From the NCBI GenBank assembly GCA_945859605.1, contig OX243817.1:32748924-32812923 (forward strand): 64,000 nt of DNA, written 5' to 3'. The stretch's first letter is position 1; each line of letters opens with the position of its first letter. Made by a program: the position numbers and the translations under genes. The notes under the pieces were generated by a model. It did not search any database and had not been told where the DNA came from. It worked only from the letters and a program-made list of their open reading frames with translations. This DNA comes from Lumbricus rubellus. Its lineage: Eukaryota; Annelida; Clitellata; Crassiclitellata; Lumbricidae. Positions 21,561 to 32,105 of this stretch are shown here, one piece after another.

Positions 21561-23160
21561 CCCTCCTCACAATTTCTCTCAGCTGTGTCACAAATTAATG
21601 TTGGCTGAATACGACTGCACATTGCTCGAATCAATGTGAAAATGTGTTCGAAAATATCGTCAAAGCGAGAGGAATTTAAGATGTGGAAACAATGACATAA
21701 TATATATATAAATATAAAATTACATATAATATAAAATATAGGCCTACATATATATATACATATATAGCATACACACATGCATAGGCGCCGAGTTGACCCG
21801 AAAAGTGGGGGTGCCCAAAAGAATGTGAAAATATGCGGGCGTGAGCGCGCGCAAATTTTTTTGACCCTTTTTTATAGGAGACTTCTTAATTATTGAAATC
21901 GCCACTGGTCATATATAGGCGGAGTCTTGGTCCTGGTTTGAAGGGACGAACTCGTTGCCAAAGTATGATCGCCGAGAAGCACAGCGCCGAGCGGGGACGG
22001 GGTTTGGGAAGGGGATGTGCTCCTCCCTATTTTCGATTTTTTTATTGTCACACTGCGATGGTAGAACTTTAGGCTGTCATTTTAACGTCATGACATCCTT
22101 GTCAAAATTTCCTGTTATCTCATTGCATAAAGACATGATTTAAAACTTCAATAAAATAATGTTCTTCCCAATTTAAATTTGTTTGATCATTCCTTGTGTT
22201 TGATGTAGCCTATTTCTCTTGGAATCCACACAGAAGAAAAGCACAATCTTCGTTTTCATGGGCGTCTTGGAGCGCTATCCCTCAATTAGGCCAACATACT
22301 CACATTTTCCACAAGAAATCAGACAATTAGCCACTGTTTAGTGAGCCAATATTAACGCTGTGGAATAGTTTTTCAAATAGTATTTCAAGTAGTTTTAAAG
22401 ACAAAACAATATCCCGCTTTTATGATGCTGGGAGGTGACTCTCGAGCACTGTAGAACACTATTGAGCATGTATACAATAGAGGCCTAAAGAAACAATGTC
22501 ATTCAAATCGTCGCCTTTGTCCGTAATAAAAAAAAATGACGGAAGCGGATCGAATAAGCAGGATTTCGGGGCTTCCTCGTATTCGCTGATCGGCTTAGGA
22601 CCAATGGAGTTCAAACTACCAGATGGGATAAAACTGGAGTAATTGTAAGGTAAACTAACTGAGATTTTAAAAAGTATACTAAGGATGGAATGATTTTTAT
22701 AGATAAGTAAGAGAGAAAAAATATAGTAGTTATTTTTAAAATATAACAATAAAATAGTAAATAATTTTACGGTATATTATTATAACAGTTCATGTAATGC
22801 GATGATGTAAACTGCAACTAAAAACTATTAGGCTATCATTTTGCCACAATTTTTTTCAGGGATGTCATCTCTGTTTCAGTTAGGCAAAAATAGTGTTTCT
22901 ACAAATATATACAGTAAGTTAAACTCATTGCAACACGATAGTAGCCTACCATATAATTATTATAATAGCAAATAATGTAATTATAATCATATAATAGTAA
23001 ATTATATTACAGTATTATCATAAGACCATGTAAAACAATGATGAAAACAGTAACTGAAAACCAATACCATTTTGTCAAATTTTTCTGAGTTGGAATGTCA
23101 ATCCTGGGAGGGATTTCCTCTCAGAGACGTCTAGATTAACCCTCAGGAAATTAATTGTGT
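21561..23160. other. Intergenic, no gene recognised
   Basis: A/T-rich sequence with a CATAGGCGCCGAGTTGAC-type repeat start at about 21780 and several TAGGC(C)TA motifs. Short open frames lack recognisable domains. Confidence 0.5.
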
Positions 23161-23164
23161 ACTA

Positions 23165-23440
23165 CTTCATAAATTAAGAAACTAATCAATAGACTAGTGT
23201 CCTATAGAACTGAAACTATCTTCGGCAATCTTATTCGCGGAAATCTCTAATTTCGAGAAGAATGATTTAGAAGGGTTGTATATTCATACCTTTCCGTGTA
23301 ATAAACTTCTACGAAACGTAGGTCTATATTCAGTCCGGTTGTATAATCTTATTGTAATTTACAGTCTGTTGTTTAAACGGGCCACTGATTGATTGGCACT
23401 TAACGGCTGGATATTAAGAAATTTTCAGATCAGTTTGATT
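23165..23440. repeat. Dispersed repeat (TCGAGAAGAATGATTTAGA family), copy 1
   Basis: About 275 bp closely matching 30150-30431 in the same orientation: TAAATTAAGAAACTAATCA, CTCTAATTTCGAGAAGAATG, ATATTCAGTCCGGTTGTA, GGGCCACTGATT and the end CAGATCAGTTTGAT. More diverged copies are at 42490-42680 and 54235-54530. Confidence 0.75.
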
Positions 23441-24097
23441 CATAGCTCGACGATACGCGTACCATAAAATAGAATTACGTTAAAATACGTACGTATACGG
23501 CTACCTTTAAAAAAAATAGAATAGACCTACGCGTATGGTACGTACCGTACACGAAAATTTTATTCATGGTTTACTCGGCGACCCATTATAGCCTACGTAT
23601 AATCTGACGTCAACTGTAGGCCTATGCGTAGCCTAATTGAAACCGGTACTTCCGGTAGCGTACCATGTAGCCTAATCTCAAAGAGATAATTTATTTCATT
23701 GCTCAGTATCTTAGGCGCCGCACATTGCACAGACATGGGAAAGTGTTTTCTTCCATGAGCACTGGATTAGGTTGTCTGTCTCTCAACCTAATTCAGACAG
23801 GTAATTAAAACACACGATATTATTATTATTCGGGTTGTTGGCGCAGCATGATAATTTTTATATTTCCTCTGGGCTTGACCTGACCGCTGAGTCTGAGAGA
23901 GCCTTTGAATAACTAGTATTCGAAGAGGCGCTTTATACATGCATATTCTCACACAGGCCTGCGATATGAAAACCGTGACAAATCAATGTTGTTTTATAGG
24001 TCTATAGGTGATAAGCTGTACGGCCATATGATAGCATTTCCATGTCCTCTTGATATGTTCATAATGCAAGTTTGTCGGAGTAATTTCTAACTACGTC

Positions 24098-24308
24098 CAG
24101 TAGCGGCGCTAGGGGAACTAGGGGCTAAGCCTTCCAAAAGCCATACTTTTTTATGTAAAAATCAAATATTTCCATGATTACCCCCCCCCCAAAACCCCCG
24201 AACCAAATAACTAAAAAAGTCGTCAGAAATTTTGGCGATGAAATTGGAAACTTTCCTCCACGAGTTCAGCCCCACCCCCCAAAAAATGAAATCCTGGCGC
24301 CGCCACTG
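24098..24308. mobile_element. hAT-type MITE, 211 bp, 8-bp target duplication ACTACGTC
   Basis: Ends CAGTAGCGGCGCTAGG and (complement) CAGTGGCGGCGCCAGG; ACTACGTC at 24090-24097 and 24309-24316. Same family as 51121-51392. The short plus-strand frame inside is C-run rich and not a gene. Confidence 0.85.
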
Positions 24309-24875
24309 ACTACGTCAGCATTTGTTTTATTTAGTGTGGATTTTGACGATGCATTTTTTAAAGACGGCGCAATAACAATGCTTCAAGTAGGCTACTCCAA
24401 ATTTGCACATACGGTCCACATAGCCTACTTTCTATATGCTGCATCATTAAAGTGGCCGAAAAACCCATAAATTCCAAAGCGACGTTTATTTCTCATAAAA
24501 GTCAGCTGGCCGTCAGGATTAATTGCTAAAATATCACGAAATTTATACTCGGTTAGATTGGGTGGTTTACGAAACACGTCTCAGCTTGCATGGCTATTTC
24601 CCTGGAAGTATTTTGTTGTGATACCACTGTAGGCTATAGGCATATCTATAAAATCAATGAGACTATAAGACATCAGTTGCATCAATATTTTATTTCAAAA
24701 GAATCGTCCACTTTAAAGTCTTTACTAATCTAACAAGTTCATAATTTCGAGAGTTCCAAGAATTTTACATTTAGTAGTTTCAATGCGTTGTCATCAGCAT
24801 GCCAAATTTTCACGTAGCATATGTAGGTCCATAGTTAATCGTGGGAAAAGGAGATCCGCTTTACATAGTAAAACA

Positions 24876-25162
24876 TCAAGGGGTGTACTCGCACAACGGA
24901 CACACCCTCGCGCCGCAGTTGCTGTCTCTCCAACCGAAGTGCCTCCCCGACGATATCTGTAAGCACGGATCATTTCTTTTAGGGACGCAGACCTTTTTTG
25001 GTTCACCGCGATGCCACCAGGTAAAAGTAAATGCCAGATGGTTCGAATCTGATATTTTCCAGACGAATGGATTCCTGTTGGGCATGCAGTTGCCGCCTGC
25101 GTTACGTCGTTGACCGCTTGTCCAAAATAATCCTCCGTCGTGCGAAGCGCAAGCATGGTGAT
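24876..25162 (-). CDS. Lectin C exon 3: second half of CTLD
   Basis: Using acceptor CAACTTAG (AG 25164-25163) the exon is 287 bp, the same length as in lectins E, F and the 36.8 kb copy, and joins in phase 1 to give NHHACASHDGGLFWTSGQRR, then NPFVWKI, FTWWHRGEPKK, FGWRDSNC and RVCPLCEYTP, stop TGA 24878-24876. The sugar motif is EPK rather than EPN, and WND has become WRD, so calcium-dependent mannose binding is doubtful. A further AG at 25200-25199 exists, but using it puts a stop codon at once in frame. I infer the inner acceptor. Confidence 0.8.
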
Positions 25163-25257
25163 CTAAGTTGTAATTGCAACACAAGAATTAGAAGTCACCT
25201 TGCAGTGTTGCCAGAATTTGAGGATATTCTAGCTATTGTTCGCTGTTATAGATATAA

Positions 25258-25463
25258 CTGGACGCGCTGGTGTAGCGGTAAGTTCGGCGTCTTGTGACCG
25301 AAGGGTCGAAGGTTCGAATCTCTACCTCAAGCAACTGCGTATAGCGACCTTAGGCAAGTTGCTCATCCACAATGATTGTCTGTGCGGAAGGCAGCGAGAA
25401 GCCGCCTCACTCATCTTATCCCAGGGGCGTAAATCCAATGAACCTGCCTTCGGGCAGAGAACT
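25258..25463 (+). repeat. tRNA-derived SINE head
   Basis: A tRNA-like start with an A-box-like TGGTGTAGCGGTAAGTTCGG and a B-box-like GGTTCGAATC about 40 bp later, followed by CTCAAGCAACTGCGTA, GCGACCTTAGGCAAGTTGCT and CATCCACAATG. The same core, more diverged, is at 46690-46905 next to the GGGAGCGCCTCTGAG tail, which ties head and tail into one SINE family. Confidence 0.75.
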
Positions 25464-25677
<214 letters not shown>

Positions 25678-25859
25678 GATATTTATATTAAATACACCTA
25701 TGACATACATTAAAGAAAAATCCAAATTAGCCACTGTACTTACGGATACCAATGTCTGCATGTGACATTAGAAACCAACAATGGAAGCCAAGTTCATTGG
25801 GTGCCATTTGCATAATAAGAATTCTACGCCACAAAGCCATTCACTGACAAACATACATC

Positions 25860-25902
25860 AATGCATACGTACGTTCATACTTTTATACATGCACACATAC
25901 AT

Positions 25903-25933
<31 letters not shown>

Positions 25934-26150
25934 TGCATACACACATGCATGCATACGTATAATATAGTACGTATATGCATATACTTACATGTACAATTGT
26001 GCATGTATATATTCACAAATACATACAGATTATAATTATACATACATAGGCTACTTGCTTAAATACATACTACATAGGCTATCATTTATGCATGCATGCA
26101 TAATATTATATGCATGCATGCATGCATGCATGCATTCTTGCTTACAAAAT
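25860..26150. repeat. Degenerate CATA/CATG tetramer repeats
   Basis: Mixed ACATACATAC and ATGCATGCATGC tracts in lectin C intron 2, the same relative position as the longer array in lectin A, so a tetramer array probably predates the duplication. Confidence 0.8.
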
Positions 26151-26196
26151 AAATTTACTGAATATTGAGCAATGATGTTCACACTAATGTACTTAC

Positions 26197-26385
26197 TGGT
26201 CTTTTCACGTGAAAGAAAGTCCGTCAGTGCGTGGTTTTCCGCAGGGCTTGTAATGGCAACCAGATGAGCTCTTGGGTGCAGCAGCTGGCATTTTGCAGCA
26301 GCCGCATACCAGTCGTGACTTTCATAGACCACCTGGTAACAACTTTTGGCCAACGGTAGGTATTCAAAACCAGCGGGACAGCCAG
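26197..26385 (-). CDS. Lectin C exon 2: first half of CTLD
   Basis: 189 bp from acceptor GTTTACAG (26387-26386) to donor GTAAGTAC (26196). It encodes AGCPAGFEYLPLAKSCYQVV, ESHDWYAAAAKCQLLHPRAH and LVAITSPAENHALTDFL. Cys 1 and Cys 2 of the domain are present. Phase 1 at both ends; same length as exon 2 in A, D, E and the 36.1 kb copy. Confidence 0.9.
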
Positions 26386-26721
26386 CTGTAAACACACGCT
26401 TAGTAGAGTAGCAAAACACAAATTAAATTTCTGTTAAATAAGCAATAATATTACTTAAAGTTTCCAGTCACAGTTCCTTCTTTGATTTTGGTTTATTCGC
26501 TCCTGTAGTGTTTGCTGCGAAACGCTGCTAAGCAAGCTTTTTGTATTTGTAGGCTTCTGTTATTGTAGGTCCATTTGTATGGAATAGTCCCCCGTTGGAT
26601 ATACGCATGTTACCTATGGTTGACTCAGCACTCAGCAGTGTCTTTCAGGCTCCTTAAAACTTGTTTGTATCACCATGATTAGACTGAAAACGTCTCTGAG
26701 TGGAATTCTTCTTAAAGGGGC

Positions 26722-28718
26722 AGGACTGGATTAACAAATGTGGGGCCCTGTTCAATAAAGCCATGGGACCCCAACCTAAGAATGTTAAAGTGCAATTTCT
26801 TTTAACCAGCGCATAGCCAGTGCACTCGTAGAAGTAAATAATAAATTAGCGATTCTATGCCCCAAATAATTTATTGGCAGCGAAACCTTCTAGCAGTCTG
26901 CGACAAACCAACGACCAGGGCAATGGTTTTTACCAGACCAATTGACTTAATTTTCCGCGCTGTAGCGCCGCCACTGATTGCAAAGTAACACATTTTTGCG
27001 GTTAGCAGGTAGTTGACCCTGGCTCAACGTCCATCCTACCTATATTTATATGAGCTTTTAACCCCCTATTCTGTCTCTGGGCTGCCGGTCGCTGCGCTTA
27101 GCTACCCTTTGGGGACTTGGTAACAGGACAATTACCCCCTGGACAATTACCCCCCGGACAATTACCCCCGGACAATTACCCACGGGGACAATAACCCCCG
27201 GACAATTACCCCCCGGACAACTACCCCCTGTGCCAATTACCCCCCGGACAACTACCCGCCGTACCAATTACCCCCCGGACAATTACCCCCCCGTGCCAAA
27301 AATTAAATCTATGTCATGTTAACGCCTACCTAATTAAATATTTAAATGTTATTGATGAGTTATGACTTTAGTTAGCATAATAACTAAGCAAGGTTAAGAG
27401 CAATTCCAAGAAGATAGGCAAGTTATTGTTAAACGTTCAAGAAAAATACTAAATCAAATCTGAAAACGGTTCTAAGCTAATGTGTGAATAAGGTTAAAAG
27501 TTCAAGAAAACTTCAACGTTTTAAACGCCTGCTTAATATTTAAATGTAATTATCGATAGAGTGCTGCCTATTTTCGTAGCCTACTCAGCGAAAGGACACC
27601 AGTTTGCTAAATTCTTGTGTTTCTTCTGTTTCACATAATGAAAACCTTCGAAACAACGTTTATCTTTCCCTCTCTCAGATTTATAAAATTCCATCATGAC
27701 TAGTCAGACTAGATATCTAAATTAAGTAGACTGTGTGTAAGCTAACTCCGTATTGCATTGAATAAGTATTGTAAAGTGAGATAGTGAAGAAAGATGGCTA
27801 TAGGCCTACCACAGTAGGCCCTAAAGTTAATTTAGGATAGGCTTAGACAGCGCTGAACGTCCGACAAATACAAATAGATTAGTAAAGAGATTAACGCGTG
27901 AGAGAACAAGCTCACACTGTGACATGGGGGTAATTGGCACGGGGGGTAGTTGTCCGGGGGGTAATTGTCCTGGGGGGTAATTGTCTAGGGGTAATTGTCG
28001 GGGGGTAATTGTCCGGGGGGTAATTGTCCAGGGGGTAATTGCCCTAGAACCGGGGACTTCCTTGTACTTGTTGAGCTTTCTGTGACCATGCAGTGAATAG
28101 CATTCTCGGTAGTGCCATGGGTCCAACTGTCTGTAATAGCATTCCTGTTTCTACCCTCTGGCTTCCCTTGACTCTGCAGGCTCTTCATTTTAGTCTTCTT
28201 AAGGTTTTTCTTTTTTACCAGGCCTCGTGGGCTGGGGTCTTTGAGTAGAAATCTTTATAGGGCACTATATAAATTTATATGAGTGATTGGTTTAATTCGT
28301 AAAAACAGAGTGTATCATGAGCCTTCATTGTACACAATAGTTATAATGACGCCATTATTTTCATAATGCATCGCATAACACTTGAGTTCCGATCAGGCCT
28401 ACTTGTATTAAGAATTTAAATAAGTAACAAAACGTTTAGCCTTTACTAGCATTTCTGGCAGATTTTAAAATCAATCTGAATGGTAAAGGAAACTGCAATA
28501 AGGGCTTCCACACTTGTGAAAAAGTTACAGGCCTATATGTTACTTAAAATCAACAGTTTACGAATAATTTGACCAATTTGCTCAGAGATTTAAAATTCAT
28601 TTTTCCTATTATAATTAACAATGATGCAAAAATAGTCATATGGCATGTGTGGGGCCCACTAAAGTGTAGGACCCTGTTCGGTCGAACATGTCGAGCATGC
28701 CTTAATCCGGCTCGGTAA
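26722..28718. mobile_element. hAT-type element, about 2.0 kb, inserted in the SINE; 8-bp duplication AAAGGGGC
   Basis: AAAGGGGC at 26714-26721 and 28719-28726. Left end AGGACTGGATTAAC then GTGGGGCCCTG; right end (complement) GAGCCGGATTAAGGCATG, with AGGGTCC and GTGGGGCCC-type blocks inside. Known hAT families start CAGGGCCGGATTAA, so the ends are slightly decayed. No transposase frame. A second, smaller element sits inside at 27119-28051. Confidence 0.78.
27119..28051. mobile_element. Foldback element with GGACAATTACCCCC subrepeats, 933 bp, 8-bp duplication GGGGACTT
   Basis: GGGGACTT at 27111-27118 and 28052-28059. The ends GGTAACAGGACAATTACC and (complement) GGTTCTAGGGCAATTACC agree at 14 of 18. 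The left arm holds about ten tandem units of 15-18 bp (GGACAATTACCCCC), and the right arm about seven units in the opposite orientation (GGGGGTAATTGTCC), separated by about 620 bp of A/T-rich unique sequence. Variable-number subrepeats in inverted arms with an 8-bp duplication resemble foldback/Galileo-like elements of the P superfamily. There is no coding capacity. Confidence 0.85.
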
Positions 28719-28794
28719 AAAGGGGCGCTACATAAATATTATTCTTAAAGCGAATGAAATAATGAATGAAAGTTGTTATTGCTATTCTACAAAC

Positions 28795-29008
28795 CATCTT
28801 GCGATGGCGATCGCTTCAACAGTTCTCCGATGTTTTCATCACCATCTTCGATGCGGTCTTCTCCGATGCTTTCATCACCATCTTCAATGCGGTCCTCTTG
28901 GAATGCCTCAGCATCCGAATTGACATCTGGCAGTGATTCATCATCTGCTGCATTCAGTGTCGAAACCAACAGCGCAGAGAGAACGAAAGCGTGCGCGAAT
29001 TTGAACAT
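28795..29008 (-). CDS. Lectin C exon 1: signal peptide and acidic propeptide with internal duplication
   Basis: ATG at 29008: MFKFAHAFVLSALLVSTLNA (signal peptide), an acidic segment, then EDRIEDGDESIG followed by a second near-identical EDRIEDGDENIG, then ELLKRSPSQ. Compared with lectin A, 39 bp (13 codons) are tandemly duplicated. Donor GTTTGT at 28794, phase 1. With exons 2 and 3 this gives a secreted C-type lectin with an acidic N-terminal extension and no membrane anchor. A dibasic LKRS could be cleaved (inference). Confidence 0.88.
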
Positions 29009-29079
29009 CTTGCCAACTTTGCAGGTTCTTTAAGCGACAACTTCTGCTCAACGGTCCATGAGTATGACTCCGTACCCGG

Positions 29080-29086
29080 TTTTATA
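29080..29086 (-). promoter_or_regulatory. TATA box of lectin C
   Basis: The minus strand reads AAGTATAAAACCGGGTACGG, 72-78 bp before the ATG. The block from TATAAAA to GAGTCATACTCATGG is the same as upstream of lectin A, so the core promoter was duplicated with the gene. Confidence 0.75.
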
Positions 29087-29537
29087 CTTTCTGATTGTGC
29101 ACCTGGGGCAGAATTGCAACGTCTGATGGGTGATAGACTGATCAGTTAATTTATGGTGACGTAACCCTACAAGTAATTTGCTATCAATATTATCTGTTTT
29201 CGATTTATTACTGCGGAGATTTAAATTCGGAAAAGCATGTGGCATGCAGTGATATAATTATGGTCTTACATGCCACACACGGCGGCCATATATCTATAGT
29301 GTGGACATAGATGGGTCACTAGAACTTTTTGCTATTATGATTAATTATGACGATTTGGATAGCGATCTTAAATCAAAGTGGCTATTGATCAATCTACAGA
29401 GCTTATCGTCAATCGAGGTTGTAGAACTTGCTCCAAAACAGGACACTCGAACCTGCACTCTTCGTGTAACATGGTTAGAGCTCTATCCGTGGTCGGAATG
29501 TATTCATAGGTCACAGTGACTCTGTCTCTCGTTATAT

Positions 29538-29625
29538 CAGCGAGCGTGAATAAGCTGATGCTCAGCGCTCGTGTATAAGCTGGTGCCCAGCGCTCGTGTA
29601 TAAGCTGGTGCCACGCGCTTGGCTA
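29538..29625. repeat. Minisatellite, about 27-bp units
   Basis: Three units of GCTCGTGTATAAGCTGGTGC type, followed by a GCGCTATAGAAATTTGGAG SINE-like end and (GATTAC)n. Confidence 0.75.
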
Positions 29626-29688
29626 TCGAGTACGGTAGCGCTATAGAAATTTGGAGATTACGATTACGATTACTAAGACTTGCTAACC

Positions 29689-29689
<1 letters not shown>

Positions 29690-29746
<57 letters not shown>
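29690..29746. repeat. (AAT)n microsatellite
   Basis: About 19 units of ATA/AAT. Confidence 0.95.
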
Positions 29747-29889
29747 CAATATAAATAAAAATTGTAACTGAGTTTGTGTCAGTTTCAAGGATCTCGGAAA
29801 GATGTTGACCGATTGTTTTCAAATTTTCACCAAAACGTTCCGTTCGAATACGCGCGGGTTTGCTTTCCTCTTGGTCTTCCACTGTTCAT

Positions 29890-30050
29890 CACATTCTGTC
29901 TCTCTGTCTCTCTGTCTGTCTCTGTCTCTGTCTCTGTCTTTGTCTCTCTCTTTCTCTTTCTCTCTCTCACTCCCTCTCTCTTTCTCTGTCTCTTTCTTTT
30001 TCTCTCTGTCTTTCTCTGTATCTCTGTTTTTGTCTTTGTCTGTCTGTATC
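29890..30050. repeat. CT/GTCTCT-rich pyrimidine tract
   Basis: Degenerate TCTGTCTC/TTTCTCTC repeat on the plus strand. Ser/Leu-rich open frames are artefacts. Confidence 0.9.
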
Positions 30051-30149
30051 ACCTCCTGAATGTACATGTAACTTGACGAATACAATTATAGACCTATAGA
30101 CTAGGTCCTCGTTGATTAATTATAATGGAAATTAATTGTTTAGTACTAG

Positions 30150-30431
30150 GCCCAATTAATAAATTAAGAAACTAATCAGTAGTGTCCGATAGAACTGAAA
30201 CTGTCATCGGCAATCTTATCCGTGGAAATCTCTAATTTCGAGAAGAATGATTTAGAAGGGTCGTATATTCATACCTTTCTGAGTCATAAACTTCTGCGAA
30301 ACTTAGGTCTATATTCAGTCCGGTTGTAAGCTTATATTCATCTTACAGTAATTTACTATTCATGAAACGGGCCACTGATTTATCGGCACTTAAAGGCTGG
30401 GTATTAAGGCATTTTCAGATCAGTTTGATTA
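30150..30431. repeat. Dispersed repeat (TCGAGAAGAATGATTTAGA family), copy 2
   Basis: Close match to 23165-23440 in the same orientation. It lies about 1.1 kb upstream of lectin C exon 1, and copy 4 lies about 0.9-1.2 kb upstream of lectin D exon 1. Confidence 0.75.
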
Positions 30432-30639
30432 TGTTAATTTGTCAATCCAATACGATAACCGCTGCATGTAGGCCTATATATCAGCATTCAGTCACCTTGA
30501 GATGCGTGTGGTCGTCATAGAGTAAGTGAACTCAGACATGAAAACATGTCGAGCCTTCTCAGTTGTTGGCTCGTCCACATGGAATGGACTCCTCTTGCGA
30601 TGCGCTTCCTATATACCTCGGTATAATTTGCCGGCTTTC

Positions 30640-30712
30640 TCCCAGATGTTGGTATCGCCTCTGAAGAGCCTTCATGAAAGGGCACTATACAAATTTCTTA
30701 AATGAATGAATG
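30640..30712 (+). repeat. SINE 3' segment
   Basis: ATCGCCTCTGAAGAGC, CATGAAAGGGCACTATACAA and a GAATGAATGAA tail. Confidence 0.65.
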
Positions 30713-30964
30713 AAGATTGTTGACCAAGAAAAAAACAGCATTATCTGATACCAATCGTTTATTACACCTAACTGATCAGGTAGACGGCTGTGACACCCTA
30801 CGGTCTTAGTAAATTAAATGCTGGTCTTTTCTCTTGCATGAAATGCTCACATTATCCCCGCAGAAACGTAGTCTGCGAATCGGGCATCATTTGCGCTCCA
30901 CGAAATATCCCAGGGTCACGTGAGTAGGCTACGGTAAGTCGATATGGACAAGTAGCCTACTACT

Positions 30965-31008
30965 ACTAAAATTAGCATTGGGACAACTGTCCCAATGCTA
31001 ATTTTAGT
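30965..31008. repeat. Perfect 21-bp stem hairpin with 2-nt loop
   Basis: 30965-30985 is exactly complementary to 30988-31008 (core AGCATTGGGACA, loop AC, TGTCCCAATGCT). It is only about 130 bp from the end of the 31138 transposon. A stem this perfect suggests recent origin or strand-switch synthesis rather than a conserved RNA. Confidence 0.85.
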
Positions 31009-31524
31009 TGCCCCATAAAGCGTAAGGCTGAGTGAAACTTAAGGGAGGGCAACCCTTTTTTAAGAACACCACCCAAATCTAACCGAAGGGCACTGTGTTA
31101 TTAACGAGCAATTTACGTAAGGTCAAAATGGTTGTATGGGTATATTTTTCAACCGGAGCCAAATTCAAGTAAATTCGGTCCTTGCCCCTGGATAAATCAC
31201 ACAAAGCATAGAATGGTAATTTTTTATTTTTATATTTATTGTAGGGCATAATTTAGTTGGAGAAACTGACTTTTATGACATTATTTAAAAGACTAATACT
31301 GGGGAAAAATTTAAAAAGTCCGAAATATGCCAAAATTGCGTTGTCCTTTGTGAAGTTGAGTCAGTAAAACGTTCAGTTAAAAAGCCGTCGAAGCGCTTAG
31401 CTGATGTTTTATAATTTTATGTAATAAAATAATGGATGACGGTTGTGCTTTATGACTCTGATTAATTTATTAACTAAATTAACTAATTTTAAAAAAAAAT
31501 AAAACAGCTGTCCTCAAAAATGTC

Positions 31525-31690
31525 TTACAACACCGTTACTGGTAGAATTCGGCCATCTGTGGAATAAATTGAAAACTTCTGAAGTTGGAGTTGACATCAT
31601 CGAAAGCAGGGAACCAGCATCTGTTGTTTTTACCGGAAAGAAATCCAATCGGCCATTTCTTTCTGGTGAAAATCTTCGAAAGTTAATCAG
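31525..31690 (+). CDS. Possible upstream exon of the transposon gene
   Basis: An open frame reading VEFGHLWNKLKTSEVGVDII, then SRE, VVFTGKKSNRPFLSGENL and RKLIR, ends at a good donor CAG/GTAATC (31691). It ends in phase 2, whereas the next clear exon starts in phase 0, so either a further exon lies between or this is not joined to it directly. The product is not recognised. Confidence 0.4.
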
Positions 31691-32105
31691 GTAATCTTAT
31701 AGTATATCAAATATTTACAACTCCGATACCATAAATTGCTGCATTTGGCGTATATGAAAAATTTTGTTTTTCATAAATTACATTGAAACTGGCATCCCGA
31801 CCACTATGAAGTAACTTTTATCTTTACCTAACTTGGTCCGAACCGTGTGCTGACCTATTTATAGAAATTTCACAACTCCGATACTACAACTCCGATACTT
31901 TTATTGGTAACGGTGTTGTAGTATCAAAAACGGAGTTGTAACTGAATGTATGCTTCGTTGTATGCATGCATGCGTATACGAATTTGTGTTTATAAATTAT
32001 GTATAAATGTGTATTTGGTTCCGTGTGTATTCTCTGAATTTATTGTTATATAGCTCTCAGTTCTTCAAACAGTTGGCTATTTGGTTTCATTTTGCTTGGG
32101 TGTAG

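Larger units (their letters stand above)
26677..28775 (+). repeat. SINE in lectin C intron 1, split by a transposon
   Basis: The left part is 26677-26721 (GATTAGACTG, CTCTGAGTGG, CTTAAAGGGGC) and the right part 28719-28775 (AAAGGGGCGCTACATAAATA with a GAATGAAAT tail). Put side by side they correspond to the uninterrupted copy at 17640-17735. Confidence 0.8.

Noticed and set aside
21425..21778. 117-codon minus-strand frame with a Tyr/Ile/Cys-rich N-terminal half
   Set aside because: That part is a TATA/ACAT repeat translation, and the rest falls in repeat-like sequence.
25258..25335. Possible functional tRNA gene
   Set aside because: A- and B-box-like sequences are present, but no complete cloverleaf could be drawn and the block continues into a SINE core; it is a SINE head.
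30965..31008. Hairpin as a transcription terminator or pre-miRNA
   Set aside because: Eukaryotic context, and a 2-nt loop does not suit a Drosha/Dicer substrate.
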